NCBI GenBank assembly: GCA_020724465.1
Contig: DYGX01000010.1
Coordinates: forward strand, 1 to 64,000
Direction: 5' to 3'
Source of the DNA: Thermoflexus sp.
GTDB lineage: Bacteria > Chloroflexota > Anaerolineae > Aggregatilineales > Aggregatilineaceae
DNA: 64,000 bases
Of this stretch, positions 43,679 through 52,774 are shown piece after piece. The first letter of the stretch is position 1. Each line of letters starts with the position of its first letter. The notes beneath the pieces are model-generated. The model did no database searches. It worked only from the letters and a program-made list of their open reading frames with translations, and was not told the DNA's origin. Both the position numbers and the translations under genes were made by a program.

Positions 43679-45064
43679 TCAGGGCAGGTTGACCGGTGTC
43701 GGTGTTCCGGCGAACGGCGTCGGCGTGATGTACGGCGCGATGGCCGTCGCCGTCTGAATCACGGACTGCGTCTGCGTGGCGTAGATCGCGGCGCTGGTCG
43801 CGGGCATATCCGCCCGCTCGTTCGCCACCTGTACCCCCCACATAAACGGCCGCACGACCTCGACCCACGTCTGGCCGGGTTTCAGGTGGATCGGCGCGTC
43901 GCTGCCGGCGTGGGTCAGCCACAGGCCGGTTCGTCCCTGGGCGTGCCACCAGGTCCCCTTGTACCACAGCCCATCGCGGAAGACGTAGGCGTCGCCGCTG
44001 CCCCACAAGACGGTTTCGATCACCGTGCTGCCGGTTTCGCTCTCGTAGATGTCGGGCCGGTCGATGTGCTCGGCGGCCAGCACAATGATATTGTCGGCGG
44101 CGAGTTGCTTGCCGGTCTCCGCATCGATGTGCGGCAGGCCCGTGTTCCAGCGATAGTAGCGGCCATCTGCCGGGTTGTACTGCCAGCGCGTGTCCTGGCG
44201 CTTGTTGTAGTAGTCGATGAAGATGTCAACCGCCGGCTCGCCGTTCGGGTCGGGCACGTCGCTGAAAGCGAACCCGCGCCCCGGATGCCCCTCGTTGACC
44301 TGGCGCTCTTCGGCGACTTCCCACATCTGGTATGTGTTCCCGAACAGAGTGTGCTCCCAGGCTTTGCCTTCCTGCGGATAGCGGCAGAAAGGCGGGCAGT
44401 TGACCCCTAGATGCGGCGAGAGCGCCCGCCACTTCCAGTCGGATTCCAGGATATACTGGCGGATCCACTCGTTCGAGCCGCTGTAGGCCAGCAGCGCGTC
44501 GAACATGGCGACCAGCTCGATATCGAGCAGGCGCGCGCTGCGGACGCTGCCGACAAAATCGGTGCCCTGGCTGCGATAGATCGCCGCGAAGCGCGTCACC
44601 CCGCCCTCGACTTCGTACTCGAAGACGATATCGGCTTTGTCCAGGCCGCTCTGGGGCCGCACGACCTCAGGGAAGTTCGACACCTTGACGATCAGGTTGC
44701 GGCGGTTGCGGGCGTCCTCGCTGGGATAGGGCAGACCCGTCAGCGGGTTGAAGTTCTCCGGGTACTCGTTCGGCCCGACCAGAGTCGGAGTCGGGCTGGG
44801 CGTGGCGGTCGGTGTATCCGTCGGGGTGTGCGTCGGCGAGGGTGTCGCCGTCGCGGTCGCGGTGTGCGTCGGCGAGGGGCGCGGCGTGTTGGTCGGCGGG
44901 CTGGTCGGGGGCAGGGTGTGAGTCGGGCGCGGTGTGTTGGTCGGGGGCGGCGTGCTCTGCAACCCCGCACTCGCTTTCGTGTCGGGCATCGTCCAGATCG
45001 CGCTGGCGACCAGCCCCGCAGCGAGCGCCCCCATGCTGAGCATAACCCACAGCAAACGTCGCAT
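43679..45064 (-). CDS. Exported DUF3048 protein with Pro/Thr-rich linker
   Basis: A 461-residue exported protein. After an N-terminal helix (LLWVMLSMGALAAGLVASAIW) comes a long Pro/Thr linker of TPT/NTPRP repeats (about 38-95), then the DUF3048 domain starting NPLTGLPYPSEDARNRRNLIVKVSNFPEVVRPQSGLDKADIVFEYEVEGGVTRF, which is highly characteristic (B. subtilis YerB belongs to this family). The family function is unknown, though an envelope role is assumed. GAGG lies 10 bases before the ATG. It probably shares a transcript with the lipoprotein at 43169. Confidence 0.9.
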   Translation of the reverse strand: MRRLLWVMLSMGALAAGLVASAIWTMPDTKASAGLQSTPPPTNTPRPTHTLPPTSPPTNTPRPSPTHTATATATPSPTHTPTDTPTATPSPTPTLVGPNEYPENFNPLTGLPYPSEDARNRRNLIVKVSNFPEVVRPQSGLDKADIVFEYEVEGGVTRFAAIYRSQGTDFVGSVRSARLLDIELVAMFDALLAYSGSNEWIRQYILESDWKWRALSPHLGVNCPPFCRYPQEGKAWEHTLFGNTYQMWEVAEERQVNEGHPGRGFAFSDVPDPNGEPAVDIFIDYYNKRQDTRWQYNPADGRYYRWNTGLPHIDAETGKQLAADNIIVLAAEHIDRPDIYESETGSTVIETVLWGSGDAYVFRDGLWYKGTWWHAQGRTGLWLTHAGSDAPIHLKPGQTWVEVVRPFMWGVQVANERADMPATSAAIYATQTQSVIQTATAIAPYITPTPFAGTPTPVNLP

Positions 45065-45205
45065 AACCCCTTATCCTCTGTCCGCTGACATCGTTCCGGT
45101 CCCATCCGTGTCCGGCGCACCAGTATACCGCCGCGCCGGGGCGCTGCCTACCCCGGATCGCGCGCTGAGGCGGGCGATTTCCCTACGCGCTGTGGACAAC
45201 ACGAT

Positions 45206-45230
45206 GAGGCCGGGTTCACGCCCCGGCCTC
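45206..45230. other. Hairpin after the GT39-like gene
   Basis: GAGGCCGGG-TTCACGC-CCCGGCCTC, a perfect 9-bp stem 28 bases past the stop of the minus-strand gene. No T-run, so a weak or rho-assisted terminator at best. Confidence 0.45.
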
Positions 45231-45257
45231 GCGATTCGGATCGGACCAGGGGAGACG

Positions 45258-46850
45258 CTACGGACGGGGGACTTCGCTGATCGCCGGCGTCTCGCCCGCC
45301 TGCCGGGCGGGCTGGATCTCGACCAGCAGGACGGTCACACCGCGGAAAGGCCGGATCTGCGTGACCAGGTCGCGGTGCTCGGCCAGCCAGTCGCCGGTCG
45401 CGCTCAGGCCGCGCTTGAACGGGTCGAACGCGGGCATGGCGCCCTGGCGGTGGACGTCCTCGATCGGGTTGCGGTAGAGCACCCAGATGCGCTGCGTCGG
45501 CGCGCTGGTCGTGTCCAGCCGCGAGAGCAGGATCACGTCGGCGTCCGGCTCGACGTCATCGCGCTCGAAATACCGCTTGAAGGCTTCTCGGGCGTTGTCG
45601 CGCTCGGTGACGATCAAGTCACCCGGCTGCCAGCGCGCCTCGACGTAGCTCGCCGCTGCGCGCCAGTCCGCCCGCGAAAAGTCCCCGGTGTGGAACGAAA
45701 AGAGGACGGTATACGCGGCGGTCGCCACCACGATCGCAGTCGCCACCCGCCGCAGCCAGCGCGGCCACTGAGCGAACCCGTAGAACAGCACGAACAGCAC
45801 GCCGGGCAGTGCCATCATGAAATAGCGGTCGACGTAGAACGAAACCAGGGTCGCCGAGATGGTGTACGTCACTGCCAACGACAGCCCGCCCAGCAGCAGC
45901 CAGTAGAGATTCTCGCGCTCGTCCCACCAGTGAGCGACGATCGCGAGCGCGCCCCATACCAGCCCCAGCGTGACGAGCATCACGCCCGGCGCCAGATACC
46001 ACTTCCAGACGCCGTTGTAGCCCAGCGTCATGTTCCAGAGCGTCAGCAGCAGGTCGCGCGGGGCCGGGACCGGAACCCACTCCGGCCCGACCGCGATCGT
46101 CTGCTGCGAGAGCACCGCCAGCCAGATCAGCGCCGGGGTGACGGCGACGGCCTGCGCCAGGACCCAGCGCCGCTGCAGCGCCCGATTGTTGCGCGCCAGG
46201 ATGGCCAGCATGATCACCTGCGTGGCAGGCAGCGCGAACATCGTGTAATGGGTGATATATGCGATCAGGCTGGCTCCGGTGAACGCCAGCCACACCCCGC
46301 GCGAGCGGTTGCCGCGCAGTATCAACAGGAAGCTGCTGGAGATGATCAGGGACAGCACGAAGATCAACGAATAGGGCCGGGCCGTGCGCGACAGCAGGAC
46401 GTGATACGGATTTACGGACAGCAGCAGCCCAACCGACAACGCCAGCGTGTAGTTGTGGTACAGCCGCAGCGCGACCAGCATCACCAGCGCGATCCCCACC
46501 AGCCCCAGCAGCGCCGAGGGCAGGCGCAGCAGCATGTCGCTCTGTCTGGGGAGCAGTCGCAGCGACATGAAGTAGAACGGGGTCTGGTTGCCCGCGCTGA
46601 ACAGTGAGCGCAGCGACGCTTGCAGGGTGGATTCAGCGCGGATCGCCGTCAGAACTTCGTCGGTCCACAGGCTGGCGGCGCCCAGATTCCACATGCGCAG
46701 AATCAGCCCGACAAGCAGGATCGCCAGCGCCTGCCCGGCGAAGAACTGGGGCCGGGCGGCGGGCATGTGCGCCGTGCGTCCCCACTCGCGCTCGCGCAGG
46801 CGCGCGCCGACTGCGGTTTGATTCATGCCGACCAGATATTCCGGACTCAT
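45258..46850 (-). CDS. GT39-like membrane glycosyltransferase
   Basis: A 530-residue membrane protein with about nine to ten helices and a C-terminal soluble part. The first outer loop has LWTDEVLTAIRAEST, the DE motif of PMT/ArnT-type (GT39) enzymes, and RTARPYSLIFVLSL follows the conserved loop pattern. It probably transfers a sugar from a polyprenyl-phosphate donor to a surface acceptor. The ATG at 46850 has GAGGAG 5 bases upstream. A TATAAT box and a perfect palindrome (46965-46987) lie upstream. Confidence 0.82.
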   Translation of the reverse strand: MSPEYLVGMNQTAVGARLREREWGRTAHMPAARPQFFAGQALAILLVGLILRMWNLGAASLWTDEVLTAIRAESTLQASLRSLFSAGNQTPFYFMSLRLLPRQSDMLLRLPSALLGLVGIALVMLVALRLYHNYTLALSVGLLLSVNPYHVLLSRTARPYSLIFVLSLIISSSFLLILRGNRSRGVWLAFTGASLIAYITHYTMFALPATQVIMLAILARNNRALQRRWVLAQAVAVTPALIWLAVLSQQTIAVGPEWVPVPAPRDLLLTLWNMTLGYNGVWKWYLAPGVMLVTLGLVWGALAIVAHWWDERENLYWLLLGGLSLAVTYTISATLVSFYVDRYFMMALPGVLFVLFYGFAQWPRWLRRVATAIVVATAAYTVLFSFHTGDFSRADWRAAASYVEARWQPGDLIVTERDNAREAFKRYFERDDVEPDADVILLSRLDTTSAPTQRIWVLYRNPIEDVHRQGAMPAFDPFKRGLSATGDWLAEHRDLVTQIRPFRGVTVLLVEIQPARQAGETPAISEVPRP

Positions 46851-46964
46851 CGAGTCTCCTCATCATGACGGGCACAGCAGCGCGAGCGCGCCCGGCCCAA
46901 GTTTTCACCCGCCCTCACACCGGGTTGCACACCGCTGCGCAACCCGGCTGTAAGGCGAGAGATC

Positions 46965-46987
46965 ACATTCGAATGTATTGCATTATA
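46965..46987 (-). promoter_or_regulatory. Promoter with palindromic operator candidate, GT39-like gene
   Basis: Minus-strand TATAAT at 46982-46987. The perfect 12-bp palindrome ACATTCGAATGT (46965-46976) covers the likely start point, a position typical of repressor sites. Confidence 0.45.
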
Positions 46988-47123
46988 CTCTACGCGCGTG
47001 CGGTCAGGAGAGTTTCGCAGCTCGATAACCTGCGTGACCGCAGTAGCGTGCCCACTTAACATTATGCCATGTCTCGGCGCATTTTATAGTCCCTGAAATC
47101 GGGTGATTCCGCACTCTGAGCCA

Positions 47124-47132
47124 TGCTATAAT
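47124..47132 (+). promoter_or_regulatory. Extended -10 promoter of cutA
   Basis: Perfect TG-C-TATAAT (47124-47132). Transcription near 47139 leaves a leader of about 60 bases and excludes starts upstream of it, supporting the ATG at 47202. Confidence 0.55.
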
Positions 47133-47201
47133 CTGCATTTGTGCAGCCTCAAACAGCCAGCGCGCAAGCCGGTTTGCGCCTGGACGGGAGATCAGACGGC
47201 G

Positions 47202-47519
47202 ATGGATCAGGCTCTGGTGGTGTTGGTCACGGCGTCGTCGGTGGACGAAGCGCGGCAGATCGCGCGCGGTCTGCTGGAAAGCCGGCTGGCGGCGTGTGTG
47301 AACGTCGTGCCGGTGGAGTCGCTGTTCCGCTGGGAAGGCGCACTCCAGCAAGAGACCGAGGCGCTGATGATCATCAAAACCCGCGCCGGCGTCTTCGACC
47401 GGCTGGCGCAGGCGATCAAGGCGGCGCATAGCTACGATGTACCCGAAATCATTGCCCTGCCGATCGCTGCCGGATCGGCTGAATATCTGAAGTGGATCGA
47501 CGATGAAGTCACACCCTGA
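47202..47519 (+). CDS. cutA: CutA1 family protein
   Basis: A 105-residue trimeric ferredoxin-like protein of the CutA1 family, linked to divalent-cation tolerance, though its role is debated. Features: VVLVTASSVDEARQIARGLLESRLAACVNVVP and ALMIIKTRAGVFDRL, then YDVPEIIALPI. GGGAG precedes the ATG at 47202. The last 17 bases overlap the PIG-L gene, so the two are translationally coupled. Confidence 0.93.
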   Translation: MDQALVVLVTASSVDEARQIARGLLESRLAACVNVVPVESLFRWEGALQQETEALMIIKTRAGVFDRLAQAIKAAHSYDVPEIIALPIAAGSAEYLKWIDDEVTP

Positions 47520-48390
47520 TTATTCTGGCTATCGCATGTTGCTTTCCTTTGCGCACCCGGACGATGAATCGTTCGGGATGGGCGGCGCGATCGCGTACTA
47601 CGCAGAGCGCGGCGTCGCGATCTCGCTCATCTGCTCCACCAACGGCGATGTGGGGACGGTGGACCCGGAGTTTCTGGCGGGCTACCAGTCGGTTGCAGAA
47701 CTGCGCCTGAACGAGCTGCGCTGCGCGGCGGAACGGCTCGGCATCCGCGAGGTGATAACCTACGGCTACTGCGACAGCGGCATGATGGGCACGCCCGACA
47801 ACGATAACCCCGCCTGTCTGTGGCAGGCGGACGAAGATGAAGTCACGGGCCGCATTGTGCGCGATATCCGCCGTATCCGTCCACACGTCGTCGTGACGTT
47901 CGACCCTTACGGCGGTTATGGGCACCCCGACCATATCTACATGCACCGCGCCACGACGCGCGCCTTCTACGCGGCCGGCGACCCGGCCCAGTATCCCGAG
48001 CAGATCGCCGAGGGGTTGGAGCCATACCAACCGGCCAAGCTGTATTACACGGCTTTCCCGCGCCTGCCGCTGCGCGTGATGTTGCTGGTTGCCCGCCTGC
48101 GCGGCGAAGATCCCCGGCGCATGGGCAAGAACAAGGACCTGGACTTGCAGGCCGCGCTGGACAGGCAACTTCCCTCAACGGCGCGTCTGAATGTGGGGCG
48201 TTACCAGTCCGTGTGGGACGCTGCCGCCAACTGCCACGCCTCGCAGCAGAACCCGCGCCAGACCCAAAGCGTCTTCGACCGGCTCAGCCGTGTCATCTTC
48301 CGCCATCAGGACTTTACCCGGGTGTATCCGCCGCTCAACGGCCGCGAGCCGGTTGAGCGTGATCTCTTCGCCGGGATCCCGCCCGGCTAG
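47503..48390 (+). CDS. PIG-L family N-deacetylase (MshB/BshB-like)
   Basis: A 295-residue zinc-dependent LmbE/PIG-L deacetylase. The metal site is A-H18-P-D-D21-E and H141-P-D-H144 (YGHPDH), as in MshB, BshB and Mca. Family members release acetate from N-acetylglucosaminyl compounds, such as low-molecular-weight thiols or their conjugates. ADP or thiol partners are not nearby, so the substrate is open. It starts inside the cutA 3' end. Confidence 0.92.
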   Translation: MKSHPDYSGYRMLLSFAHPDDESFGMGGAIAYYAERGVAISLICSTNGDVGTVDPEFLAGYQSVAELRLNELRCAAERLGIREVITYGYCDSGMMGTPDNDNPACLWQADEDEVTGRIVRDIRRIRPHVVVTFDPYGGYGHPDHIYMHRATTRAFYAAGDPAQYPEQIAEGLEPYQPAKLYYTAFPRLPLRVMLLVARLRGEDPRRMGKNKDLDLQAALDRQLPSTARLNVGRYQSVWDAAANCHASQQNPRQTQSVFDRLSRVIFRHQDFTRVYPPLNGREPVERDLFAGIPPG

Positions 48391-48472
48391 CCGCCCGCCG
48401 CGCCCGGCAGGCCCCGCCCAAACGCGGTACCATCTCTGACGGCGCGGGACACGAGGGAGCGAGCACAGCGTC

Positions 48473-49033
48473 ATGGCTTACGCGCTCACAGACGAGCAGA
48501 TTCAACAGGTCATCCAGAACACCGCCCTGGTGATCCTGGCCCGCCCCGATCTTCTGCCGGACTGGCACGCGAACCTGACCGAGCTGGTTCAGCAGATGCG
48601 CGCCGCCGCGCTCGATGACGAGGCGATCTTCCTGGCCGCGGTGCTGGCGCTGCTCGATCATCCGGGCGATACACTGCCCACCGGGACGCAGTACGACGCG
48701 GCGTGGGAAGCCCTGCTGGTCAGCCTGCAAACCGGCTCGCTGCGGCCCGCGCGCGAGCAGGAGACCATCACGCTGGACCGGCTGTTGAGTTCCATTGTCC
48801 AGGCGGCCGTCGCGGTGCAGACCCACGCCGCCGAGCAGCGCCAGGCGGTGTACGAGGAGCTGCTCCAGATCAAGGCGGCTGCCGTCGAATCGCAGGTTCC
48901 CGAGCTGGTCGTCTGGCTCGACGATGTTCTCGATGTGCTGGATGGCGCGGCGGCCAGCGAGCGCGCCGCGCACCACAGCGGCATCTACGGCGCGTACTGG
49001 AAGTCGCTGGTCGAGAACAGCCCACCGTCCTAG
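48473..49033 (+). CDS. Helical protein of unknown function
   Basis: A 186-residue, mostly alpha-helical soluble protein (LTDEQIQQVIQNTALVILA, NLTELVQQMRAAALDDEAIFLAAVLALL, HAAEQRQAVYEELLQIKAAAVES). No family is recognised; a TPR-like or bundle fold is possible. GAGGGAG lies somewhat far (about 13 bases) from the ATG. It is 49 bases ahead of an unknown membrane-anchored protein and probably in the same transcript. Confidence 0.7.
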   Translation: MAYALTDEQIQQVIQNTALVILARPDLLPDWHANLTELVQQMRAAALDDEAIFLAAVLALLDHPGDTLPTGTQYDAAWEALLVSLQTGSLRPAREQETITLDRLLSSIVQAAVAVQTHAAEQRQAVYEELLQIKAAAVESQVPELVVWLDDVLDVLDGAAASERAAHHSGIYGAYWKSLVENSPPS

Positions 49034-49082
49034 CTGGCCCGCAATCTCGCGTCCGGCCAGTCCGCGTAAAGGAGCCTTCCCG

Positions 49083-50027
49083 ATGCGCAAAATCCTGTCC
49101 GTCCTCGTTGGCTTCGTGATCCTGGCGGCTGCGGCGCTGGTGCTGTGGGCCGCTCGCAGCCCACTCCCCAGGCAGTCGGTGACCACCGGCGATGCGCTGG
49201 CGGCCCCAGCCGACGCACCGACACTGCGCGACCTGGCTCCGAACCTGGCCGCACCGTCCGGCGCCGGAGCGCCTGCCCCCGCGCCGGATGGGCAGGGCGG
49301 GTTTGAGGCGCTAGCGGGCGCCGCACCGCTGACCAGCGACATCGTGCTGGACCCGGACGCCGAGGTCGCGCTCGCCGCGCCGGACCCGCTCGCGCTGCAG
49401 GCGGAAGCGGCGGCGGCTGAGGAAACGCGGGGCGGCCCGGTGGTGCCCACCACCTTCGAGCAGCGCGTCGTCGAGCTGGAATGGCCGTCCGAGTTCCGCG
49501 CGGGCGGCAGTGGGGCCGTTCGCCTCAAGCTTAAGCCGCTTGAGGATGGCTCGCTGCAACCGGTGGCCGAGATCGCAGACAACGAGATCGTCGCCACCCC
49601 GATCCAGATCGCGGACCGCTACGACACGCACAACGTCACCGTCACGGCCACCCTCTCCGCGCCGGATTTCCGCGTCCAGGCGCTCAACCCGGCGCAGCAG
49701 GCGCTGGAACGGGGGCGCGACGTGGAATGGCGCTGGACTCTTTCGCCGGACGGCACGGGCCGCTCGGTCATCGTGGTGGGCCTGACGGCGCAGTGGGTCG
49801 CCAAGAGCGGCGACGAGCCGGGCTGGTCGGCCTCGTTGTGGGGCCAGGCGCTACAGGTCGATGTGAACTACGTCTTTGGCCTGATCACCGTGCCTCAAGC
49901 CAGCATCGCCGGGACGGTGCTGGCGGTGCTCGGCTTTGTGGCCGAGATCCCGCTTATCGACGCGGTGTTCGAGGTCTTCGGCAAAGTTCTGTTTGGCGGA
50001 CGCCGCCGAAGCCGCAAAAATCGATAA
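49083..50027 (+). CDS. Exported or membrane-anchored protein with beta domain, unknown function
   Basis: A 314-residue protein: N-terminal helix (MRKILSVLVGFVILAAAALVLWAA), low-complexity Ala/Pro linker, a beta-sandwich-like part (TTFEQRVVELEWPSEFRAGGSGAVRLKLKPLEDG; THNVTVTATLSAPDFRVQ; SVIVVGLTAQWV), a C-terminal hydrophobic helix (FGLITVPQASIAGTVLAVLGFVAEIPLI) and a basic tail RRRSRKNR. It is probably anchored at both ends. The ATG at 49083 has AAAGGAG 8 bases upstream; the longer frame is antisense-like noise. Family not recognised. Confidence 0.75.
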   Translation: MRKILSVLVGFVILAAAALVLWAARSPLPRQSVTTGDALAAPADAPTLRDLAPNLAAPSGAGAPAPAPDGQGGFEALAGAAPLTSDIVLDPDAEVALAAPDPLALQAEAAAAEETRGGPVVPTTFEQRVVELEWPSEFRAGGSGAVRLKLKPLEDGSLQPVAEIADNEIVATPIQIADRYDTHNVTVTATLSAPDFRVQALNPAQQALERGRDVEWRWTLSPDGTGRSVIVVGLTAQWVAKSGDEPGWSASLWGQALQVDVNYVFGLITVPQASIAGTVLAVLGFVAEIPLIDAVFEVFGKVLFGGRRRSRKNR

Positions 50028-50069
50028 TGCAAGCAGACTCGCTTCGAACATCGCACGTGTGAGGATTTG

Positions 50070-52760
50070 ATGGGATCCGGCCAATCGACCTACACCACGC
50101 CGCCCGAACTCAGCCGCGATATCAAGCTGCTCGGCGGGCTTCTGGGCGTCATCATCCGCGAGCAGCACGGCGAGCCAGCCTTCGAGATCGTCGAGCAGGT
50201 GCGGGCGGCGGCTAAAGCCCGGCGCAGCGGGGATCAGGCCGCGGCGGACACGCTCGCCCGTCTGATCGACGCGCAGGACCTTGCCACCCACCGCGTACTG
50301 ATCAAAGCCTTCACCAATTACTTCCAGCTCATCAACATTGCCGAAGACGAGCACCGCATCCGCGTGCTGCGCGAGCGCGAGCGCCGGGATGCGCTCGATG
50401 AATCGATCATCAGCGCGGTGCGGGCGATCCGGGCGGCGGGCGTGCCGGCGGCGGAGATGCGCGCCATTCTGGAGCGGATCCGCGTCCGGCTGGTGATGAC
50501 CGCTCACCCCACCGAAGCCAAACGCCAGGAAGTGCTGGTCAAGCTGCGGCAGATCGCCGAAACGCTTGCTCTGCGCGATCGCGTCGATCTGCTGCCGCGC
50601 GAGGATCGCGCCCTGCGCGACACGCTGGCCGAAACGATTGAGGAGCTGTGGCAGACCCGCCCGACGCGCACCTCGCGCGCGACCCCGGCGGACGAGGTTC
50701 AGTTTGGCATCTACTTCATCACCGCTGTGATCATGGATACCGCCGTCGATCTCTATGACGATCTGCGCGTCGCGCTGGAAGAGACGTATCCGGACGCGGA
50801 TTGGTCCGACCTGCCGCTGTTCTTGCAGTACGCGTCGTGGATCGGCGGCGACCGCGACGGCAACCCGAACGTCACGCCTGAAGTGACGCTGGAAACGCTG
50901 CGCACCCTGCGCGACGCGGCGCGCGAGGTGTACCTGCGCGAGGTCGACCTGCTGGCCGAGCATCTGACGCAATCGGTTGACGAAACGCCGGTTGACCCTG
51001 ACCTGTGCGCCCAGAACCCGGACGACCCATCGGCAGCCAAAGAAGTCTACCGCGAGCGGCTGCGAACGATCGCGGCCCGCCTGCGGGCCGATGCGTACCG
51101 GACCGGCGACGACCTGCTGGCCGACCTGCTGCCCATCGCCGACAGTTTGCGCGCCAACCGGGGCCAGCGGGCGGCTTCGGGCGCGCTGCGGCGGCTGATC
51201 CACAAGGTCCGCCTGTTTGGACTGCATCTTGTTCCGCTGGATGTGCGCGAGGACGCGCGCGTGCACCGCGCCGCGCTGGACGAGATCTTCCGCGCCTACG
51301 GCCTGTGCGAGAACTACGAGAACGCCCCCGAGGCCGAGCGCCAGGCGCTGCTGGCCCGCGAGATCGCCAATGCGCGCCCGCTGTTCCCGGCCGAGCCGGC
51401 GTTCTCCCCCGTGACCAACCGGGTGATCGCCACCTGGCGCATGATCGCCGAGGCGCACCGCCGCTATGGCCCGCAGGTGATCGGAACTGTGATCGCCAGC
51501 TTCACGACCGAGCCGAGCGACGTGCTGGCGTTGCTGCTGCTCGCCAGCGAGGTTGGCGTGGGCGACGCGCTCGACCTGGTCCCGCTCTTCGAGACGATTC
51601 ATGACCTGGAAAACGCCCCGCGCGTGATGGATGCCCTGTATGCCAATCCGGTTTATCAGGCGCACCTGGCCCGGCGCGAGAACGCGCAGCGCGTCATGCT
51701 CGGCTATTCGGACAGCAGCAAGGATGGCGGCTATCTGGCGTCGAACTGGGGGCTGTATCGGGCGCAGCGCCAACTGGCCGCCGTCAGCCAGCAGCACGGC
51801 GTGCTGTTGGAGCTGTTCCACGGGCGCGGGGGCAGCATCGGGCGCGGCGGCGGGCCGACCAACCGCGCGATCCGCGCGCAGTCGCCGCGCGCCATGCAGG
51901 GGCGCATCAGCATCACTGAGCAGGGCGAGGTCATCGCCTATCGCTACAGCAACGCGGCGATCGCGCGGCGCCACCTGCATCAGATCCTGCACGCCGTGCT
52001 GAGCGAGCTGGGCACGCCGAGCTATACCGAGTCCAAGCCGGAGTGGCGCTCCGCGATGGACCGGCTTGCGCAGGCGGGCGAGGAAGCGTACCGCGCTTTC
52101 GTCTATGAAACGCCCGGCTTTCTCGACTACTGGCAGCAGGCGACGCCGATCAACGAGCTGGCGATGATGCCGATCGGCTCGCGCCCGGCCAAGCGCGGGG
52201 CGGGCGGCTTTGTCCAGATCCGCGCCATCCCCTGGGTGTTCTCGTGGATGCAGAGCCGTGCCATCATTCCAAGCTGGTATGGGGTGGGAAGCGCGCTGGA
52301 GCTGTTCTGCGCGGACTGCCTGCCGGAGCCGCCCGAAGGCGGCGGGCTGGCGTTGCTGCGCGAGATGTATCGGAGCTGGCCGTTCTTCACAGCGCTGGTC
52401 AAAAACGTGGAGCTTGACCTAGTCAAGGCGGATATGGGCATCGCCGAGCTATACAGTTCCCTGGTGGTCGATACCGATCTCGGCGCGCGTATCTTCCGGC
52501 GCATCCGTGACGAGCACACCCGCGCCTGCGAGTGGATCGCGCGCATTACCGATCAGGAGACACTGCTGAGCGATACGCCCGTCATCAAGCTCTCCATCGA
52601 GCGCCGCAACCCCTATGTCGACCCGCTCAATTTTATCCAGGTGGCGCTGTTGCGGCAGATGCGCGCCTTGCCGCCCGACGACCCATCCTACGACGAGGTG
52701 CTGGAAGCGGTCATGATCACGGTCAACGGCATCGCGGCGGGCATGAAGAATACCGGATAG
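50070..52760 (+). CDS. ppc: Phosphoenolpyruvate carboxylase
   Basis: It adds bicarbonate to PEP to make oxaloacetate, refilling the TCA cycle. 896 residues, a usual length. Catalytic motifs: TAHPTEAKR (H146), GYSDSSKDGGY (K551), FHGRGGSIGRGGGP (R586), and the C-terminal VMITVNGIAAGMKNTG. The ATG at 50070, directly after GTGAGGATTTG, is preferred over the TTG one codon earlier. It lies 42 bases after the unknown membrane gene, so co-transcription is possible. A repeat element begins right after the stop. Confidence 0.96.
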   Translation: MGSGQSTYTTPPELSRDIKLLGGLLGVIIREQHGEPAFEIVEQVRAAAKARRSGDQAAADTLARLIDAQDLATHRVLIKAFTNYFQLINIAEDEHRIRVLRERERRDALDESIISAVRAIRAAGVPAAEMRAILERIRVRLVMTAHPTEAKRQEVLVKLRQIAETLALRDRVDLLPREDRALRDTLAETIEELWQTRPTRTSRATPADEVQFGIYFITAVIMDTAVDLYDDLRVALEETYPDADWSDLPLFLQYASWIGGDRDGNPNVTPEVTLETLRTLRDAAREVYLREVDLLAEHLTQSVDETPVDPDLCAQNPDDPSAAKEVYRERLRTIAARLRADAYRTGDDLLADLLPIADSLRANRGQRAASGALRRLIHKVRLFGLHLVPLDVREDARVHRAALDEIFRAYGLCENYENAPEAERQALLAREIANARPLFPAEPAFSPVTNRVIATWRMIAEAHRRYGPQVIGTVIASFTTEPSDVLALLLLASEVGVGDALDLVPLFETIHDLENAPRVMDALYANPVYQAHLARRENAQRVMLGYSDSSKDGGYLASNWGLYRAQRQLAAVSQQHGVLLELFHGRGGSIGRGGGPTNRAIRAQSPRAMQGRISITEQGEVIAYRYSNAAIARRHLHQILHAVLSELGTPSYTESKPEWRSAMDRLAQAGEEAYRAFVYETPGFLDYWQQATPINELAMMPIGSRPAKRGAGGFVQIRAIPWVFSWMQSRAIIPSWYGVGSALELFCADCLPEPPEGGGLALLREMYRSWPFFTALVKNVELDLVKADMGIAELYSSLVVDTDLGARIFRRIRDEHTRACEWIARITDQETLLSDTPVIKLSIERRNPYVDPLNFIQVALLRQMRALPPDDPSYDEVLEAVMITVNGIAAGMKNTG

Positions 52761-52774
52761 CGAAGAGCATGAAA

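Larger units (their letters stand above)
46851..47201. other. Divergent promoter region (GT39-like gene / cutA)
   Basis: No gene. It contains the hairpin CCGGGTTGC/GCAACCCGG (46918-46945), the minus-strand promoter and palindrome at 46965-46987, and the plus-strand extended -10 TG-C-TATAAT at 47124-47132 for cutA. Confidence 0.55.

Noticed and set aside
49851-51992. Open frame antisense to ppc
   Set aside because: PEP carboxylase motifs lie on plus; the minus frame has no homology signal.
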